Below are positions 32,042 to 41,488 of a DNA stretch of 59,808 nt, piece after piece (the first letter of the stretch is position 1; each line of letters opens with the position of its first letter). The translations under genes and the position numbers were made by a program. Under the pieces are notes generated by a model. The model had not been told where the DNA came from. It did no database searches and was given only the letters and a program-made list of their open reading frames with translations. Source of the stretch: Fischerella thermalis PCC 7521 (GTDB taxonomy: Bacteria; Cyanobacteriota; Cyanobacteriia; Cyanobacteriales; Nostocaceae); NCBI RefSeq assembly GCF_000317225.1, contig NZ_AJLL01000101.1:1-59808 (forward strand), in the 5' to 3' direction.

Positions 32042-32254
32042 TTAAGTGGCGATCGCACACTTACTCTTCATCATCAAAACACACACAGGGCTTTCAACTT
32101 CCTGTATGCTTTGAGATGAATTGTAGAACAAAACCGTAGAACAATTAATTTCCGATTCGTCAGGATGAATGCACTCTATCACTCCTTCGACCTCGACATG
32201 AAAAGCACAGTCGCTACAGATAGTCTGATGTTGCCAGTCGCTTGCGTCCGACAT
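32042..32254 (-). CDS. Small cysteine-containing protein of unknown function
   Basis: A 70-residue protein begins MSDASDWQHQTICSDCAFHVEVEG. Six cysteines, with a CxxC pair (13 and 16) and later single cysteines in ECIHPDE, NCSTV, PVCVLMM and KCAIAT, suggest a metal-binding site. There is no membrane helix. It is isolated between two long spacers. I do not recognise a named family, but the pattern looks evolved rather than random. Confidence 0.55.
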   Translation of the reverse strand: MSDASDWQHQTICSDCAFHVEVEGVIECIHPDESEINCSTVLFYNSSQSIQEVESPVCVLMMKSKCAIAT

Positions 32255-32900
32255 CGGTCAAAATCCTTAATTAGTTAGTATATAAGCCTGACTATTCAAA
32301 ACATGAGTTTCGCCCTGAACTCTTGTGGTAAGCTTCCTAAAAATAATCATCCCACCTTTATCATTTCATGGTAGATCTGGCATTAATCAAATATCGCCTT
32401 GGAATAAATTCCATGTTTTATTTTAACTAGATACACCGTTTCAGTTTCTTCAAAGCGATCGCATGTTACACCGGATAATTTGCCAATAGCTCAAAATTTT
32501 GTTAATCACTGAGATACAAACAGCAGCTTTACTAAACTTTACCCTTGTGAGAATTAATCAACTTCAATTCCCGGCGGAATAATACGAGAGTGGGAACTTC
32601 GACTATTACAAAAATGGAGATGCTGACATGAGTGTGCTTGAAGCTGGATTGTTTACTGTACCGATTCATATGAAAACGGTGGTAATTATTAAACTCATAA
32701 ACTTCTCAAGAAAAATTCGTATTCTTGAGGAATTTATTGTATCCTAGTTTGACTGATGGAAACTGTTCAACACCAGACTATGATGTAAAGCTTTTTGCTG
32801 TTTCTGCTGAAGATTCACAGAAAGCCCTTATTAGTCTGCTTTGAAGTTAATGTTCAGAGTCTAGTTCTTTTGCCAACCTAAATAAACCTCAAAAAACCAA
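32255..32900. other. Spacer with short coding remnants
   Basis: No full gene is visible. A 39-codon frame starts at ATG 32627 after GGAG (MSVLEAGLFTVPIHMKTVV...). Just after its stop, another frame reads TDGNCSTPDYDVKLFAVSAEDSQ to a stop near 32840. The two together look like a decayed small gene. A HIP1 site lies near 32460. Confidence 0.35.
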
Positions 32901-33164
32901 ATGGATATACAACTAATCAAAGTAATTAAAAAGCCTATTCTCAAAGAAGTAGAGAACACAGAAGAACCAGAACAACAAGATTTTTCTAGTGATCCTCTTG
33001 ATATTGCCCAAGAAACTCTTGAAACCAAGGAAGTGCTGCATCTAGGATATCAAGATCCTAGTTATATTCCAGTATGTGATTATCCTGTAGTCCGATCTGT
33101 TGGTAATTCAGGATGGCAAGCTTCTGATATTTGGCGGGATATCAGAATAGATAATTTCTGTTAA
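32901..33164 (+). CDS. Hypothetical small acidic protein
   Basis: An 87-codon frame from ATG 32901 encodes a protein with a basic start (MDIQLIKVIKKPILKEVENTEE), an acidic middle and a C-terminal YPVVRSVGNSGWQASDIWRDIRIDNFC. I do not recognise a family. There is no signal peptide or membrane helix. Isolation in a gene-poor stretch makes it less certain than the other small genes. Confidence 0.45.
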   Translation: MDIQLIKVIKKPILKEVENTEEPEQQDFSSDPLDIAQETLETKEVLHLGYQDPSYIPVCDYPVVRSVGNSGWQASDIWRDIRIDNFC

Positions 33165-33476
33165 TAATTGAGGGGACACCTCCGAATAAAATGATGGGGG
33201 ATTGGCCCAATATTTAATAGCGGGGTTGTCCTCTGGTAATTGGTAATTGGAAAAATGAGAACAAGTTTTTACCAATTCCCAATTAAGTAATCATGCGATC
33301 GCCCGGTACACCCCCAGACCCAATTCAAGATTTTCAGTCAAAGTTTGTTTGCCCAGGCATACATAACTAAAATATATGAAAATCCTGTATTTCAGATATC
33401 ATTTTTTATACTTTCCTGCTCGCTAAGGAAATGAGTGGAATAAAATCAAGTAGTTTAACATTAAGTGAGGAGTAAG
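33165..33476. other. Spacer before the DUF6918 gene
   Basis: The 312 bases have no gene. There is a GAGGGGACA ... TGTCCTC imperfect inverted pair at about 33170-33232, CAATTAC/TAATTGG-type repeats near 33235-33285, and a HIP1 site near 33295. Confidence 0.4.
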
Positions 33477-33914
33477 ATGAAACTTAGCGATGGACTGTCG
33501 AACCCGGACAAAAAGGCTATGGTTGTGGATGATTGCTGCAACGTCATAGAAGCGCAGCTTGCTTCCAAGTCAGGTATAGGTGGTATGGCCTTGAAAACAG
33601 CCTTCGCCGCCCTGAAAGGAGTCAAGCCAGGGTACATTCCCTATGTCGTCGAAATGCTTTTGCCAGAGTGCTTTGAAGCACTTGATCCCATTTGGAGCGA
33701 AGGCATAGACAAAGGTGATCCAGTAGAACATCTGGTTGCAAGCCGCTCTCGTACAGCAGATGCACTACTGAGTGTCACTGATGCTAAAGTTCAAAACGTC
33801 AAACGTCAAATCGTCCGAGGAACTTATGAAAAGCTTCGCGGTTCAGCTAAGCAACACGTGGAGGATGCAGTACCAGATTTAGCCAAGGTAATCGATAAAT
33901 ACAGCAAAGCATAA
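33477..33914 (+). CDS. DUF6918-family protein
   Basis: The 145-residue protein MKLSDGLSNPDKKAMVVDDC... matches the DUF6918 pattern: an N-terminal LSDGL with a DxxNxIEA-like helix, GGMALKTAFAALKGVKPGYIPYVVEMLLP, a RSRTADALLSVTDAK helix and a C-terminal AYEKLRxxAKxHVExAVPxLA-like segment. The function is unknown. The start is set by GAGGAGTAAG just before ATG 33477; a GTG at 33465 is part of that ribosome site and is rejected. Confidence 0.75.
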   Translation: MKLSDGLSNPDKKAMVVDDCCNVIEAQLASKSGIGGMALKTAFAALKGVKPGYIPYVVEMLLPECFEALDPIWSEGIDKGDPVEHLVASRSRTADALLSVTDAKVQNVKRQIVRGTYEKLRGSAKQHVEDAVPDLAKVIDKYSKA

Positions 33915-34075
33915 ACGAGCAAACAGAATAACAGCCGAAAGTAGGCTACCATGCAATCCTTTTCGGTAGCTCTACTAGTTGATCGCCCCAAAATCAAAAA
34001 CTACTCCCACCTTTAGGCAAGAGAATAGCTACAGTAAAAGAAAGAACTTGCCATCTTCCTGGGAGGGGGTGCAAC

Positions 34076-34192
34076 ATGACTCAAGCTTTGGAAGCAACTA
34101 CAAATATTGAACATTATGTATGCGTTGCTCAGGTTGCTGATGTCAAAGCTGCTGGGTGTCTGGTAGTTTATGCCCAAGGACAAGCGATTTGA
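34076..34192 (+). pseudogene. 5' remnant of a Rieske [2Fe-2S] protein
   Basis: ATG 34076, preceded by GGGAGGGGG, begins 38 codons (MTQALEATTNIEHYVCVAQV...GCLVVYAQGQAI) and then a stop. The pattern is that of the first strands of a Rieske ferredoxin domain, in which a hydrophobic segment and the first CxH cluster motif should follow. No cluster ligands remain. The good ribosome site shows that the gene was recently active or that a short peptide is still made. Confidence 0.55.
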
Positions 34193-34348
34193 TGTTGAGA
34201 CTTTCTGCATTTGTAAGCTTTAAATGGTTTATGAGCCAAAATATCTACGTTTCTTCCAAGCTAGATTTGAATTGTTATAGGTCAATGGTTCTGCACATCC
34301 CCACACTTCCCACACTTCCCCTTGTCCCCGTCTTTCTTCTCCTCAAAG

Positions 34349-35191
34349 ATGACCGACATCCGCAAGCTAATTAACCAACTCGCAGCGCAAGAAAACAACT
34401 TATCTGCCACCCAGTTTATTGCCCCGTGTGTACGTGGTGGTAAGGTACGAACTAAAGTAGCAGGAATAATTTATACATTTACTCCCAAACCCCGCAATTT
34501 TGAAGGTTGGGGCATTTTTCAGCCAGCAGATGAGAAGATCGCGACGGTAGTCGAAGAACCTAGTTTTCCCCAAATTGCCGAATATCTACAACTTCTCAAA
34601 CCACTGCGTTTGCGACTTGCCTACCCGTTGCGATCGCAAACTTGGTTAGCATACCCAGTCAATGAAGCAAACATGCGCCAACGCTGCGGATATTGCCAGC
34701 CAATAGCTGTAAATTTAGTTACAGAGGGAGCTAAATTCGAGACAATCATTGCCCGCACCGATGGCGCTGCTTGGTGGTTTGATGAATGCGATCGCCGTGC
34801 TGATCCGTTAATTACTGAAAAACTGCGAGAACAACTCAAACAAGTCACACCACCAGAAAAACTCCACTTTCGGAGGCTCACCCCAGAAATGCGGACAGTA
34901 TACGAGATTGTTGCTCAACAAGCCAAAGAATTTACTGCTTTACAGCAACAAAGACAGGATGAGAAGCTTTTACAGCAAGCTTTGCAAATGGGTGGAGGAG
35001 AACTACACGAGTTTGTTGATCGCCAAGATCATTGGGTCGTCGAGTGGACGACTGCTGACGGCGAACGTCACACTAGCGCCATATCCAAAACAGATTTAAC
35101 TGTGATGAGTGCGGGAATTTGTTTGAGTGGTGAGGACGAAAAATTTGATTTGCAGTCCCTAGTTGGTATTGTTGAGCAAAGATATGAATAA
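34349..35191 (+). CDS. Conserved-type cyanobacterial protein of unknown function
   Basis: From ATG 34349 the protein has 280 residues, beginning MTDIRKLINQLAAQENNLSATQFIAP. It is soluble, with two aromatic-rich segments (FEGWGIFQPAD, AWWFDECDRRADP), a CGYC motif (NMRQRCGYCQP) and a C-terminal HHxxW-like DHWVVEWTTADGERHTSAI. I do not recognise a named family. The frame is open nine codons further up to a TTG, but that part is C-rich spacer, so the ATG is chosen. Confidence 0.65.
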   Translation: MTDIRKLINQLAAQENNLSATQFIAPCVRGGKVRTKVAGIIYTFTPKPRNFEGWGIFQPADEKIATVVEEPSFPQIAEYLQLLKPLRLRLAYPLRSQTWLAYPVNEANMRQRCGYCQPIAVNLVTEGAKFETIIARTDGAAWWFDECDRRADPLITEKLREQLKQVTPPEKLHFRRLTPEMRTVYEIVAQQAKEFTALQQQRQDEKLLQQALQMGGGELHEFVDRQDHWVVEWTTADGERHTSAISKTDLTVMSAGICLSGEDEKFDLQSLVGIVEQRYE

Positions 35192-35271
35192 TCAGTAACG
35201 ACGAAAGTCAGAAGGCGGGTTTTTTATCATTCAGATGATACCGATTTGATATCAGTCTGCTTGAGCTATTA

Positions 35272-35293
35272 GCCTCAGAATGAATTCTGAGGC
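35272..35293. repeat. Perfect palindromic hairpin
   Basis: GCCTCAGAAT/ATTCTGAGGC, ten base pairs with a two-base loop, follows the unknown gene by 80 bases. It may end that transcript, although no T-tract follows, or it may be part of a palindromic repeat. Confidence 0.5.
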
Positions 35294-35415
35294 AGTTATA
35301 GAAGTATTTACCACGGACAACCAAGCATAAACAAAATTAAATTTACGGAACTGGCATTAAAAAGCTTGAATCTATTTAAGCAATATATTTATCAATTTAA
35401 GTTGAAAGGTTCAAA

Positions 35416-36057
35416 ATGATAGCTCAGTATCAGCGCCTGAAAAAATGGGTTTTAAATCCAGCGGCGTTGGGTTTGATAGTAACAACAACGATCGCCTGTC
35501 AACCTCAATCTCTACCAAAAGTCACCTCCTCAGAAAATTTTATTCCTGCTGCAAATCTGGTTTCCCAAAAGCAAGCTATTTACAGGAGCGATCGCTATGG
35601 TTTTCAATTTAGCTATTCTCCCAAATATTTTGTGGTGGACGATAAAACAAATAAACCCTCCAGTAAGGATAATCTCCTAACTACAATCGATATTTGGACT
35701 CAGCAGCACGCCAAGAAAATTCGCTCTGGTGCATACGAAGGCGTAACAGAATACCCAGCTAATGTCAGCGTGAGAGTATATAAAAATCCTCAAAAATTAC
35801 CATTACAGAAATGGGTACAACAAAGCAATCAGTTTGGCATAACTCGCGATTTTAAAAATACAAAAATTGCAGGTAAAAATGCGATCGCTTTCCAATCTAG
35901 CGGTTTATACGAAAATGAAAACATTATTTTTTCCATTCCAAGAAGTTCTAATATGATCGTCATTACATTTGCTAAAACTAACTACGGCAATAATGACGCT
36001 ATCTACAAAAAGGCATTTGATCAAGTCGTGAATACCTTTACATTTGTTGGTAAGTGA
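35416..36057 (+). CDS. Putative lipoprotein of unknown function
   Basis: The 213-residue protein has a lipoprotein signal: basic start, hydrophobic LGLIVTTTIA and Cys28 (IACQP). The mature domain (YRSDRYGFQFSYSPKYFVVDD, ..., IPRSSNMIVITFAKTNYGNND...AFDQVVNTFTF) resembles the general PsbP/MOG1-like fold seen in many cyanobacterial periplasmic proteins. It is isolated. The fold call is inference from the FxxxYPxxW-like opening and DQVVxTFxF ending. Confidence 0.65.
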   Translation: MIAQYQRLKKWVLNPAALGLIVTTTIACQPQSLPKVTSSENFIPAANLVSQKQAIYRSDRYGFQFSYSPKYFVVDDKTNKPSSKDNLLTTIDIWTQQHAKKIRSGAYEGVTEYPANVSVRVYKNPQKLPLQKWVQQSNQFGITRDFKNTKIAGKNAIAFQSSGLYENENIIFSIPRSSNMIVITFAKTNYGNNDAIYKKAFDQVVNTFTFVGK

Positions 36058-36082
36058 TAATTAGATATTGCATCAACTTTTC

Positions 36083-36170
36083 ATCCCGCCAATAAATAAA
36101 TTTATTGGCTAATAGCCTAAGTCAGATTTATCTGACTGTAACAACATTAGAGTCCGTTAAAACGGACTTA
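36083..36170. repeat. Multi-hairpin interspersed repeat, copy A
   Basis: There are three successive perfect hairpins: CCAATAAAT/ATTTATTGG (36089-36108), AGTCAGA/TCTGACT (36120-36137) and AGTCCGTT/AACGGACT (36151-36168). The same order and similar sequences recur at 57955-58076. Confidence 0.8.
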
Positions 36171-36230
36171 CCCTAGGAGACAGAGTAATATCAATTTTGC
36201 GATCGCATTGACAAAAACTGCTTTGTATGC

Positions 36231-36373
36231 ATAATATCATGTCCGCTTGAGGACTTATATTATCCGTCGAGGTCGGTAATGGGTAATTGGTGATCATTAG
36301 TTATTTTTTCACCATGCCAAATGTTCAACGTCCAAGCTTCATATCATAAGCAATTAGTCGGACATGATATTAT
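36231..36373. mobile_element. Possible MITE bounded by 15-bp terminal inverted repeats
   Basis: ATAATATCATGTCCG (36231-36245) and its exact complement (36359-36373) bound a 143-bp segment without coding capacity. There is no clear target duplication next to it. It resembles a miniature inverted-repeat element or a pair of IS ends. Confidence 0.5.
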
Positions 36374-36678
36374 TCCTCTAAATCTTCTGATTCTTCCAAA
36401 GCCTCTGATTCCACCGTATCCTTGGCAAGGCTTTTAGTTTTAATTGCTAAGTATAATCCATTGAAACAATAGCAAGATTAGAACACTTTTCGCAAGAATA
36501 GGAAAGACAAGTAGATATTTTATTTTTAAAGTTAAGTATGATTATTTACCTTTAGGTAGATTAAATTAAAAGTATAAAAGAGTATATATTGATGGATCGT
36601 TGCATAATTCATCGAAAAAAATCAGTAACTTCATTTCTGTTTTACACATAGTTGATTTGTTTATAATCTCTGCTAATC

Positions 36679-37998
36679 ATGACACCTCCGCAGCCTCATA
36701 CCGAGATTGAAAATTATCCTCCACAGACAGAAAACCAGCCACCTCGCAGACAACGGCGGTGGCTTTGGTTATTGTTGACCCTGCTAGCATTGACAGGAGG
36801 AGGAATTGCTGTTTGGCGTGTGTTTACTTCACAAAATCAAACGCCTGCAAATATTAATGCTCAGCCTCCAGCAGTACCAGTTAAGGTATCTACCGTCAAA
36901 TCAGGCACAATAGAAGATAGTGCAGAATATATTGCCACTATCGAATCGCGCCGCTCAGTGGCTTTGCAACCAAGAATTCAAGGTCAAGTTACTCAAATAT
37001 TTGTCAGAGCTGGAGATCCAGTTAAAAATGGAGACCCGATGATTCAAGTAGACGCTAGAGAGCAACAAGCAGCAGTTAGCAGTGTCAATGCTGCTGCACA
37101 GGCGGCGCGATCGCAAGTAGAAAACGCTAAAGCTACCCTGAGCTCCTTAGAAGCAGACAGGCAATCTTTTCTTGCGGATGTTCAATTGAGGCAACGGGAG
37201 TACAATCGCTACGCCACTCTTGCGAGTGAAGGAGCAGTATCTCAACTCACCAAAGAACAGTATGCAAATCAACTTGCAGTCGCCAAAGCCGCCTTCAAAG
37301 CCAACGAATCGAAAATAAAAGCGCAAAAAGCCGCAGTAGCTGAAGCCGAAAAATCTTTACAGCAAGCGTTAGCTAATACTATACAACAAAAAGTCCAACT
37401 CCAGTACTACAGAGTCACAGCCCCCTTCGCTGGTACAGTCGGTAATATCCCCGTAAAAGTAGGTGATTTTGTGAATACTTCCACACAACTAGCTACTATT
37501 ACTCAAAATCAACCATTAGAAATAAACATATCTGTACCAATTGAACGTGCATCTCAATTGCGTAATGGAACTCTAGTAGAACTTTTAGATGCACAAGGTC
37601 AGACTATTGGTACTAGTCGCGTATTTTTTATTTCTCCTAAAGCGGATAATGAAAATCGGATGATCCAGATAAAAGCACTATATGACAATGAAAAAAATCT
37701 ACTTAGAGCCGATGAATATGTTCGAGCTAGAGTCATATTTAACCAACGTTCAGGAGTAGTTATTCCCACCACAGCAGTGGCTCGTATAGCGGGACAAAAC
37801 TTTGTCTTTGTAGAACAAACACAAACATCACCCGAAGGAAAGACCCAAGTAGTAGCTAAACAAAAGCGTGTTGAATTAGGCAATATCAGCGGTAATAACT
37901 ATCAAGTATTGGAAGGATTACAACCAGGAGAAAGAATTATTGTTTCAGGACTACTCAATCTTAGAGACGGAGTTCCCATAACACCAGAATCTCAATAA
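36679..37998 (+). CDS. RND efflux periplasmic adaptor (membrane fusion protein)
   Basis: The 439-residue adaptor links an inner-membrane RND pump to an outer-membrane channel. It has one N-terminal membrane span (WLWLLLTLLALTGGGIAVW, about 27-45), a barrel-sandwich (lipoyl-like) domain (VALQPRIQGQVTQIFVRAGDPVKNGD), a coiled-coil hairpin at about 150-235 and the returning half YYRVTAPFAGTVGNIPVKVGDFV. It is followed after 323 bases by the pump gene on the same strand. No outer-membrane TolC-type gene is adjacent. Confidence 0.93.
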   Translation: MTPPQPHTEIENYPPQTENQPPRRQRRWLWLLLTLLALTGGGIAVWRVFTSQNQTPANINAQPPAVPVKVSTVKSGTIEDSAEYIATIESRRSVALQPRIQGQVTQIFVRAGDPVKNGDPMIQVDAREQQAAVSSVNAAAQAARSQVENAKATLSSLEADRQSFLADVQLRQREYNRYATLASEGAVSQLTKEQYANQLAVAKAAFKANESKIKAQKAAVAEAEKSLQQALANTIQQKVQLQYYRVTAPFAGTVGNIPVKVGDFVNTSTQLATITQNQPLEINISVPIERASQLRNGTLVELLDAQGQTIGTSRVFFISPKADNENRMIQIKALYDNEKNLLRADEYVRARVIFNQRSGVVIPTTAVARIAGQNFVFVEQTQTSPEGKTQVVAKQKRVELGNISGNNYQVLEGLQPGERIIVSGLLNLRDGVPITPESQ

Positions 37999-38321
37999 GA
38001 ATTGGTTAGTGGTTAATTGTTGGTGGTTGTTTGTTGGTTGTTCGTGGTTAGTGGTTAGTAGTTAGTGGTGAGTCCAGCCCCCCAAAAAGGCGGTTCCCGT
38101 CACGTAGACGCGTAGACGCGAAGCGGCTTGGTGCAGGTAGCGGCTTCAGGTAAGGGTAGGGGGACTGGCGAACCCGTAGACGCGCTCATAGATAGGCTTC
38201 TCGTAGAGTAGGGTTATTTCGCTACTCCCCCCACTCCTGACACTCCCCTTACTCCCCGATCCCCGTTGTCCCTAATCCCCGACCGGGGCCCCGAGTTCCC
38301 CAATCCCCAATCTCCGATCCT
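37999..38321. repeat. Repeat-rich spacer inside the RND pair
   Basis: It contains GTTAGTGGTTAGT-type tandem units (about 38000-38070), an interspersed phrase with repeated GTAGACGCG (38100-38190) and C-rich TCCCC units with the GGGGCCCCGAGTTCCCC repeat at 38285-38301. No gene is seen. Confidence 0.6.
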
Positions 38322-41300
38322 ATGTTTGTTGACTTTTTTATCAGGCGACCTGTTTTTACCAGTGTCTGCGCTATCATCATTCTGATAGTAGGGGCTATTA
38401 GCATTCCTACTCTACCTACAGAGCAGTATCCAGAAATTAGTCCGACTCAAATCCAAGTTACTGCTAACTATGTTGGTGCTAGTGCGGAAGTAGTAGAAAA
38501 CACCGTTACGACAATCTTAGAACGGCAGATTAACGGTGTTGAAGGCATGAGGTACATGACTTCTAGTAGCAGTAACAATGGTACTAGTACGATTACAGTC
38601 ACATTTGACCCATCACGGGATTCCGACATTGCTGCCGTTGATGTGCAAAATCGTGTATCGTTAGCTGAACCACAACTGCCCGAACCAGTTACGCAAACGG
38701 GAGTTACCGTTAGTAAGCAATCTAATAACATTGTGTTAGCGATCGGTTTATACAGTCAGAAAGGAGAGTACGACACTGTATTTTTAAGCAACTATGCCGA
38801 CCTCTACATATCAGATGCCCTAAAAAGAATCAAGGGTGTGAGTGAGGCAAGAATTTTTGGTGAACGCCGCTATGCCATGCGTTTATGGCTTGACCCAAAT
38901 CGACTTGCAAGCCGCAAACTCACTGCTCAAGATGTGATTGATGCCCTGAATGAACAAAACTTGCAAGTTGGTGCTGGACAAATTGGTCAGCAACCATCAC
39001 CCCAGGATCAGATGTATCAAATAGACCTGCGTGCCATCAGCAGACTCACGGATGTATCTGAATTTGAGGATATAGTAGTCAAAACGAGTCAAGATGGGTC
39101 GCTGATTAAGCTGAAGGATGTAGGACGAGCAGAACTAGGAGCAGAAAATTACAGTACTTTTCTGAGATTTAGAGGTCAAGAAGGCGTGGGAATTGGTATA
39201 TTTACCACTCCAGGAAGTAACGTGCTAGATGTTGCCAAAGCAGTCAAAGCTGAAATGGCAGTACTAGCCAAAAAATTTCCACCAGGCATGGAGTATCAAG
39301 TTGCCTTTGATACAACTAGTTTTGTGGAAGCTTCACTCTCAGAAGTGCTGTTGACTTTGTTAATGGCGATCGCTCTTGTCATCCTAGTAATCTTTGTTTT
39401 CTTGCAGGATTGGCGCACCACCTTAATTCCCATTATCACCATTCCCCTTGCATTAATTGGTACATTTGCCTTTGTTAAAGCCTTCAATTTTTCCATCAAC
39501 ACCTTAACCTTGTTCGGTCTGACCCTAGCAACAGGGATGGTCGTTGATGATGCGATCGTTGTCGTCGAAGATATTTCGCGTTTGATTCAGCAAGAAGGTA
39601 TGACACCACGTCAAGCAGCTTCTGCGGCTATGCAGGAACTGTTTGGGGCAGTTATTGCTACCTCATTGGTGCTGATGGCTGTATTTGTCCCCGTCGCCTT
39701 TTTCCCAGGAGCGACTGGACAGATATATAAACAATTTGCTTTAACTATCGCCTTTTCGATCGCCATCTCTACTTTTCTCGCCATTACCCTCACACCTTCT
39801 CTATCTGCCTTGCTACTGCGCCGCAGACCCAGACAGCGCGGTATTTTGGGCTGGGTGTTTGGTAAGTTTAACTCCTTGCAAAACTCAATGCGAAGAGGGT
39901 ACCAGTGGTCACTTAACCGCCTAGTTAGGATCAAAGCAATTGTCATCGGAATTTTTATCCTCTCCTTGGGATTGACAGCTTGGTTGTATACCTCTGTACC
40001 AACATCATTTCTTCCTGATGAAGACCAAGGTTACTTTATTACAATTGTGCAAGGGCCAGAAGGAGTTTCCCTAAACTACACCAGCAAAGTGATGCGACAA
40101 GCAGAAGAAGAAATTCTGAAATTGCCGGAAGTTGTTGGTACCTTTGCTGTTGGTGGATTTAGTTTTAGTGGTAGCACTGCGAATAATGGTGTAATTTTTA
40201 CGACCCTCAAACCTTGGCATGAACGCAGTCAATCAGCGCAGCAAATCATTGGTAGTTTAATGGGTAAACTCTCAGCAATTACTGAAGCCAGAGTGTTACC
40301 TGTCAATCCCCCCACCATTCGGGGTTTAGGTAGTTTTAGCGGTTTCCAATTTCAGCTACAAGACAGAGCAGGTAACAGTGACTTAGCAACCATGCTGGAA
40401 GTCATGGGTCAGTTACTAGAGCGGGCAAACCAGGAACCAGACTTGCAAAAGCCTGTGTATACTACTTTTGCTGCGAATACACCACAAATCTTAATTGAAG
40501 TAGATCGTAATCGTGCTAAAGCCCTACAAGTAGATGTTGATCAAGTATTTAATACTCTCCAGAATTACCTGGGTTCGCGCTACGTCAACGACTTTAATTT
40601 TGAACGACGGACTTACCGAGTATACGTGCAAGCAGATGCTCAGTTTCGCTCCAATCCGGAGGATATCGGGAAATTATACGTCCGCTCTGCCACCGATCAA
40701 ATGATTCCCTTGAGTGATCTGGTCAAACTCACTCCTACTACTGGAGCGCAAACAATCAATCATTACAACTTATTCCGCTCAATTGAAATCAACGGTTCCG
40801 CAGCTCCTGGTAAAAGTTCCGGTCAAGCAATCCAAGCAATGGAGAATGTCGCCCAACAAGTTTTACCAACGAGTTTTGGTTACGAATGGTCGGGGATAGC
40901 CCTGGAAGAAAAAACATCCGGTGGTCAAGCACCGATAATTTTTGGTTTGGGACTCGTCTTTGTTTTCTTGGTATTAGCTGCTCAATACGAAAACTATGTT
41001 GACCCGTTGATTATTCTGCTATCGGTTCCCCTGGCAATTTTTGGGGCGCTGTCAGCACAATCACTGCGGGGTCTAGATAATGACATCTTTTGCCAAGTTG
41101 GTTTGGTGATGTTGATTGGTTTGGCAAGTAAGAACGCCATTTTGATTGTGGAGTTTGCTAACCAACTGCATGAGCAAGGTATGCCAATTACCAAAGCCGC
41201 AGTCCAAGCTGCACAGGAACGTTTGCGACCAATTTTGATGACAGCACTCTCCACACTGTTGGGGATTTTCCCCTTAGCAATTGCCACAGGTGCGGGTGCT

Positions 41301-41486
41301 GGTAGCCGTCAATCTCTCGGTACTGCGGTGTTTGGTGGGATGCTAGTTGCTACGTTCCTGAGTTTGTTTATAGTGCCAATCTTATATATAGTGATTGGGA
41401 GTTTACGCGATCGCTTTCTCAAACGTCGTCGTCCACCTCATCAAGTAGAGGAAGATGGTCGAGTGACTACCGAAATCTATCGATAG
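38322..41486 (+). CDS. RND multidrug-type efflux transporter (HAE1/AcrB family)
   Basis: The 1054-residue inner-membrane pump exchanges protons for hydrophobic compounds. It begins MFVDFFIRRPVFTSVCAIII, has twelve predicted membrane helices and two large periplasmic loops. The proton-relay aspartate pair is in GMVVDDAIVVVEDI. The second half has GLASKNAILIVEFANQL. Length and structure are complete. It pairs with the upstream adaptor gene. The drug range cannot be read from the sequence. A remnant of an AraC-type regulator lies directly downstream. Confidence 0.95.
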   Translation: MFVDFFIRRPVFTSVCAIIILIVGAISIPTLPTEQYPEISPTQIQVTANYVGASAEVVENTVTTILERQINGVEGMRYMTSSSSNNGTSTITVTFDPSRDSDIAAVDVQNRVSLAEPQLPEPVTQTGVTVSKQSNNIVLAIGLYSQKGEYDTVFLSNYADLYISDALKRIKGVSEARIFGERRYAMRLWLDPNRLASRKLTAQDVIDALNEQNLQVGAGQIGQQPSPQDQMYQIDLRAISRLTDVSEFEDIVVKTSQDGSLIKLKDVGRAELGAENYSTFLRFRGQEGVGIGIFTTPGSNVLDVAKAVKAEMAVLAKKFPPGMEYQVAFDTTSFVEASLSEVLLTLLMAIALVILVIFVFLQDWRTTLIPIITIPLALIGTFAFVKAFNFSINTLTLFGLTLATGMVVDDAIVVVEDISRLIQQEGMTPRQAASAAMQELFGAVIATSLVLMAVFVPVAFFPGATGQIYKQFALTIAFSIAISTFLAITLTPSLSALLLRRRPRQRGILGWVFGKFNSLQNSMRRGYQWSLNRLVRIKAIVIGIFILSLGLTAWLYTSVPTSFLPDEDQGYFITIVQGPEGVSLNYTSKVMRQAEEEILKLPEVVGTFAVGGFSFSGSTANNGVIFTTLKPWHERSQSAQQIIGSLMGKLSAITEARVLPVNPPTIRGLGSFSGFQFQLQDRAGNSDLATMLEVMGQLLERANQEPDLQKPVYTTFAANTPQILIEVDRNRAKALQVDVDQVFNTLQNYLGSRYVNDFNFERRTYRVYVQADAQFRSNPEDIGKLYVRSATDQMIPLSDLVKLTPTTGAQTINHYNLFRSIEINGSAAPGKSSGQAIQAMENVAQQVLPTSFGYEWSGIALEEKTSGGQAPIIFGLGLVFVFLVLAAQYENYVDPLIILLSVPLAIFGALSAQSLRGLDNDIFCQVGLVMLIGLASKNAILIVEFANQLHEQGMPITKAAVQAAQERLRPILMTALSTLLGIFPLAIATGAGAGSRQSLGTAVFGGMLVATFLSLFIVPILYIVIGSLRDRFLKRRRPPHQVEEDGRVTTEIYR

Positions 41487-41488
41487 AG

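Larger units (their letters stand above)
36058..36678. other. Spacer holding a multi-hairpin repeat and a TIR-bounded element
   Basis: These 621 bases contain the repeat at 36083-36170 and the inverted-repeat element at 36231-36373. Just beyond, on the minus strand from about 36455 to 36370, a frame reads LYLAIKTKSLAKDTVESEAL...EDLEE and stops inside the right terminal repeat, possibly the tail of a lost gene. The rest is AT-rich and must hold the RND operon promoter. Confidence 0.45.
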
